Shown piece by piece: positions 6,201 through 7,651 of a stretch of DNA of 7,651 nucleotides. Position 1 is the first letter of the stretch. Every line of letters starts with the position of its first letter. Below the pieces are notes generated by a model that ran no database searches, was not told where the DNA came from, and was given only the letters and a program-made list of their open reading frames with translations. This DNA comes from Bacteroidales bacterium. GTDB taxonomy: Bacteria; Bacteroidota; Bacteroidia; Bacteroidales; UBA7960. The stretch is from positions 1 to 7,651 of the forward strand of contig SKSI01000082.1 in the NCBI GenBank assembly GCA_007123065.1. Direction: 5' to 3'. The translations under genes were made by a program, and so were the position numbers.

Positions 6201-7323
6201 GGACTGGGTAGAGCTTATACTGGAAACACCTTATGTGATTGATGCGAATGAAGAGCTCTGGATTGGCTGGGTTGTGGATGATCCCGGTTCCGGATCTTTT
6301 CCTGCTGCTGTATGCGACTCTGCCGAACCCAATGGTTATGGCAATATGTTGCAGCTTTCGGGTAATGATTGGCAGCCCGCCAGCGATTACGGACTGGCCG
6401 GTATGTGGAACCTGCAGGTCTTTGTTGAAGAGGGTCCTGTGACCTTGTATACCGACGAAAATGGATATGCGAGTTTTGAAGGAACCAACGGAAACTATTT
6501 GTTTACGGTGGTAAAAGAAGGATATGATCCCTATGAAAGCAGCTTTTATGTAGAAAATGAAGACCATCATTATGATGTGTCGTTAACCGGGGGTGAACCG
6601 CCGCTGTACGTTGTTACCTTCGAGGTGATGGCCGAAAACGGATCCACAATCGATAATGCCGTTGTAACATTCGACGGTGTATCTTACAGCGCCGGCCACT
6701 ACGTGATCGAAGAAGTGGAGGCAGGTACATACGACTATGTCGTTGAAAGGGATGACTATCATACGGCTGAAGGAACTGTGAATGTGGATGGTGATGCGAC
6801 TGTAGAGGTGATATTGGTTCAGGAAGAAACTGATCCGGAAACGTTTACCGTAACCTTTGGCATTGTTGATGAGGAAGGCATTGCAATTGACGATGCGGTG
6901 CTGACATTTGACGGTGTTACTTACGATGCCGGACACTATGTGATGGACGAGGTGGAAGTTGGCAATTACGATTATGCTGTTGCAAGGGATGGCTATCACA
7001 CGGCAGAAGGAACTGTGAATGTGGATGGAGATATTACCGTCGAGATAGTACTTATTGAAGACGATGATGTTTCTGTAATGGATTCTGACCCGTTGACTCT
7101 GGATATATTCCCAAATCCGGCAAGCAGCAGCCTCTTTGTAGAATCTGATGTTACCATTTCGATAATTCGCATGATCGATATGCTGGGTCAGGTAGTATAC
7201 AGTTCCTCAGTAGATGACCAGCGCCATGAAATTCAAGTTAGCAGTTTTAAGCCTGGCATGTATTTTATTCAGCTTACAACCCCACAGGGGATTATCACAC
7301 ACAGAGTCCAGGTTGCTATGTAA
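3259..7323 (+). CDS. Giant multidomain T9SS-secreted adhesin-like surface protein
   Basis: The 1354-residue product starts with a Sec signal peptide (MKKLTFLFLLMITVMLVSPN; cleavage likely after AMG, about 23). Three jelly-roll modules of the cleaved adhesin/choice-of-anchor J type follow at about 80-240, 326-491 and 576-736, each followed by a small beta-sandwich of PEGA/carboxypeptidase-regulatory type (245-322, 494-571, 739-816). A fourth sandwich appears split (819-843 and 1059-1109) by an inserted linker and domain. Two tandem sandwiches (1117-1188, 1196-1267) and a type A T9SS sorting domain (about 1278-1354) complete it. It should cross the inner membrane by Sec and the outer membrane by T9SS, with the sorting domain removed, then be attached to the surface or released. 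No protease, glycosidase or other catalytic motif was seen. The chain is very acidic and has one cysteine (C1019), so Ca2+ or carbohydrate binding and adhesion are plausible but unproven. It is divergent from the sensor kinase, has its own promoter and terminator, and is probably monocistronic. Confidence 0.92.
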   Translation: MKKLTFLFLLMITVMLVSPNAMGWQNPGILENSLTATADISLYEGLTGLPADELSDGVQANHDNPGERESNNPLREDEDVVITEFPWLEDFEGEDFPPVGWTRLELGASNDGWEFSSNNHTPDGLKSAGHQYTFSAAEGWLITPAIEIPEEDTYELSFWSYNAYAYAYGKNSVHVSTGSSDPADGGFLEIWSPESIEDYSWIQTNLNLNAYAGETIYIAFVYEGNYQHDWYVDDVLIEEAFVEFYDVTFVVTEANSEGAPLENAAVNIDGYDSVYTDHEGLVTLEMVDGSYSASVSLDGYQEENVDFIVNGDDKTVQVEMHAMLFVELPYYEDFTDTPYDEVPADWTRTHDNWGAMDVNMAGGEVPELTFWWSPQAEDVIRAITPMLDATEHTNVSLSFLQFVDVFQGGYDLKVQTSVDGEVWTDQWVLEVDETRDPNPDRANPGKLIRSEEIIINLDGVDGETFFLAFVFDGNSFDINSWHIDNVWVGEGEVVYPITILVTDDSADEIPLEQATVVIEEETFHTDATGEIVTELPQGSYTANVSADGYEPQEVSFTVEDDPLFVHVMLSAESEEIIITDFPWLEDFEIDGFSDTGWTTIAAGDAPGAWDLSTGQNHTPDGQKSARHTFYSPPAEGWLISPAIQLPAENVFELSFWSFNEWSGYYEKNSVHVSTGSPDPADGEFVEIWSPESVAAAWEQTILSLDDYAGETIHVAFVYEATWAHVWYVDDVMISQAPEHYNVTFHVKEDTPEEDAIEGAVILIDGEELITGTDGTATANLMSGQEYTATISAEGYYGNEVTFEVIDDDLDIEVFMEIIPVNYISFSVVDEYEQAVENAEIVVVRESNKSITLPAPAANAKNTEVSQKEHQTQTPQILQATPHTNTGEMSENFSKLDGGEWLYYYNSDAINDNAIGLNSPGEWNAAIRWEPSDLQAYDGHAVSIIEVFMNDEPSGATAKIWQGPDAANLTLKVEALMGTAEEDWVELILETPYVIDANEELWIGWVVDDPGSGSFPAAVCDSAEPNGYGNMLQLSGNDWQPASDYGLAGMWNLQVFVEEGPVTLYTDENGYASFEGTNGNYLFTVVKEGYDPYESSFYVENEDHHYDVSLTGGEPPLYVVTFEVMAENGSTIDNAVVTFDGVSYSAGHYVIEEVEAGTYDYVVERDDYHTAEGTVNVDGDATVEVILVQEETDPETFTVTFGIVDEEGIAIDDAVLTFDGVTYDAGHYVMDEVEVGNYDYAVARDGYHTAEGTVNVDGDITVEIVLIEDDDVSVMDSDPLTLDIFPNPASSSLFVESDVTISIIRMIDMLGQVVYSSSVDDQRHEIQVSSFKPGMYFIQLTTPQGIITHRVQVAM
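3496..3978 (+). other. Jelly-roll module 1 (cleaved adhesin / choice-of-anchor J)
   Basis: Residues 80-240 of the adhesin-like protein carry family hallmarks: an opening FPWLEDFE and GW, the GWLITPAIEIP strand pair, an aromatic-rich LSFWSYN strand, and a closing IAFVYEGN...WYVDDV block. The module is more than half identical by eye to residues 576-736 (4984-5466), including NHTPDG and KNSVHVSTGS. The middle jelly roll (326-491, at 4234-4731) is much more distant. In this family such modules bind carbohydrate, protein or haem partners; the ligand here is unknown. Confidence 0.8.
4234..4731 (+). other. Jelly-roll module 2 (divergent choice-of-anchor J type)
   Basis: Residues 326-491 show the same plan as modules 1 and 3 (LPYYEDF opening, DWTR, AITPMLDA strand, LAFVFDGN and WHIDNVWVG closing). 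They lack NHTPDG and KNSVHVSTGS and have a longer segment (about 433-450) rich in D, P, N and R. It probably arose earlier than the module 1/3 duplication and may bind a different ligand. Confidence 0.7.
4984..5466 (+). other. Jelly-roll module 3 (duplicate of module 1)
   Basis: Residues 576-736 align with residues 80-240 almost without gaps (offset 496-497). Shared blocks are FPWLEDFE, NHTPDG, EGWLI-x-PAI, ELSFWS, KNSVHVSTGS, DPADG, EIWSPES, YAGETI and WYVDDV. Protein similarity is high, but many synonymous positions differ in the DNA, so the duplication is not fresh and both copies look maintained by selection. Confidence 0.8.
5713..6585 (+). other. Split beta-sandwich module with inserted domain
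   Basis: Residues 819-843 (ending in AVENAEIVVV) look like the first strands of a PEGA/carboxypeptidase-regulatory-like sandwich but then break off. The missing second half appears at 1059-1109 (LYTDENGYASFEG, NYLFTVVKEGY, then a final DVSL strand), aligning with the second half of module 245-322 (VYTDHEGLVTLE and so on). Between them (about 844-1058, DNA 5788-6432) lie a T/Q/N/P/A-rich linker (844-895) and a compact domain (about 896-1058). That domain has AAIRWEP, LQAYDG, AKIWQGP, ELWIGWVVDD and AGMWNLQVFV, a pattern I associate with accessory domains in secreted Bacteroidota proteins. Confidence 0.6.
6607..7059 (+). repeat. Tandem 237-nt (79-residue) beta-sandwich repeat
   Basis: Residues 1117-1188 and 1196-1267 align without gaps at an offset of exactly 79; I count 47 identities in about 72 aligned positions. 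Both contain AGHYV and the identical run HTAEGTVNVDGD. The DNA keeps a 23-nt identical block (6769-6791 and 7006-7028) inside otherwise diverged sequence. They look like stalk repeats that hold the ligand-binding modules away from the cell surface. Confidence 0.8.
7090..7320 (+). other. T9SS type A C-terminal sorting domain
   Basis: Residues 1278-1354 follow the type A sorting-domain pattern: LDIFPNPASSSLFV, then ISIIRMIDMLGQVVY, then an FKPGMYFIQL strand and a last strand ending in VQVAM. It is the signal for the type IX machinery and is normally cleaved during export. The end lacks the lysine-rich tail common in this family, but the chain stops at an ordinary length. Confidence 0.88.
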
Positions 7324-7385
7324 CCGGATCTCTGTCAGCGTTAGGAAATTCAGTTTCTAAACGTGCTCTTCATAATTAAAGTTTT

Positions 7386-7418
7386 ATACCTGCCGAATTG
7401 TTTCGGCAGGTATTTTTT
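7386..7418 (+). terminator. Strong intrinsic terminator of the adhesin-like gene
   Basis: ATACCTGCCGAA (7386-7397) and TTCGGCAGGTAT (7402-7413) form a perfect 12-bp stem around a TTGT loop, followed by a six-T tract (7413-7418). It lies 62 nt after the stop codon. The other strand has no T-run after the hairpin, so it should serve mainly the plus-strand transcript and not the convergent antiporter gene. Confidence 0.9.
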
Positions 7419-7460
7419 GGTGTGCAAATGAAATTGTAAATTACTCTGAATGTCTAAACT

Positions 7461-7651
7461 TTATTTCTTATCAGATGCTGTATTCTTTGCATCCTGATCC
7501 TTTCCTTTCTTCCCCAGTCGTGAAATGCGAATGTTGAGGTATGCAAACAGGATGGTCATGAAAGGACTGATGATGTTAAAGAAGGCATAGGGGAGGAAGG
7601 TGACTGTTGGTACACCGAGCACAGATGCTTGTGTGGCCCCGCATGTGTTCC
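7461..7651 (-). CDS. nhaC: C-terminal end of an NhaC-family Na+/H+ antiporter, 5' truncated
   Basis: Reading the minus strand from the window edge gives 62 residues ending at TAA (7463-7461). The fragment opens with NTCGATQASVLGVPT and continues into PYAFFNIISPFMTILFAYLNI, the conserved segment and last membrane helix of NhaC-type antiporters, then a hydrophilic lysine-rich cytoplasmic tail. Family members exchange external H+ for internal Na+ across the inner membrane and matter for sodium and pH homeostasis. Because the frame is open to the edge, the start and most transmembrane helices are outside the window. It is convergent with the adhesin-like gene, with the terminator between them. 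The Na+/H+ class is well supported; substrate preference (for example malate/Na+-lactate variants of the superfamily) cannot be excluded. Confidence 0.85.
   Translation of the reverse strand, partial: NTCGATQASVLGVPTVTFLPYAFFNIISPFMTILFAYLNIRISRLGKKGKDQDAKNTASDKK

Noticed and set aside
6049..6570. A 173-codon open frame on the minus strand inside the adhesin-like gene
   Set aside because: It has no recognisable domain or start context and lies wholly opposite a clearly coding plus-strand frame. Long antisense frames are expected opposite acidic, codon-biased sequence. The same holds for minus-strand frames at 5035-5493, 4447-4830, 4132-4434 and 6583-6999.
7391..7408. TGCCGA/TCGGCA dyad shared between the terminator stem and the repeat around the operator (3125-3169)
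   Set aside because: A six-base dyad recurring twice in 7.6 kb is weak evidence, and the terminator role fully explains the downstream copy.

Overview
The window looks like chromosomal DNA from a member of the Bacteroidota, possibly an environmental or marine Bacteroidales-like lineage. The support is a giant secreted protein with a type IX secretion (T9SS) sorting domain, a TPR-type sensor kinase of a kind common in this phylum, starts without Shine-Dalgarno sequences, and promoter-like TAnnTTTG boxes. The lineage below phylum is inference. No tRNA, rRNA, CRISPR array or mobile element was seen.

Layout: (1) positions 1-150 carry the 3' end of a plus-strand gene, probably a family 4-type glycosyltransferase. 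(2) 261-917 encodes a NarL/FixJ-family response regulator; its leader contains a candidate promoter box and a short palindrome. (3) 931-3030 on the minus strand encodes a membrane sensor histidine kinase with seven periplasmic TPRs and HisKA_3-HATPase output. It meets the regulator tail to tail with a 13-nt gap. (4) 3031-3258 is a divergent intergenic region with several dyads. The main one is a perfect 20-bp palindrome resembling a NarL 7-2-7 site, next to a good Bacteroidota-type promoter. (5) 3259-7323 encodes a 1354-residue, very acidic, multidomain T9SS-exported protein with no recognisable catalytic domain. It has three jelly-roll 'cleaved adhesin/choice-of-anchor J' modules alternating with small beta-sandwich (PEGA/carboxypeptidase-regulatory-like) modules, a sandwich module apparently split by an inserted domain, two tandem sandwich repeats, and a C-terminal sorting domain. 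A strong intrinsic terminator follows. (6) 7461-7651 on the minus strand is the C-terminal end of an NhaC-type Na+/H+ antiporter.

Working model (inference): the kinase and regulator form a cognate pair although they are not in one operon. The phosphorylated regulator may bind the palindrome in the kinase/adhesin divergent region. That site is centred about 42 bp upstream of the predicted start of the adhesin transcript, where an activator would sit. The window would then be a compact sense-and-secrete locus controlling a large surface protein.
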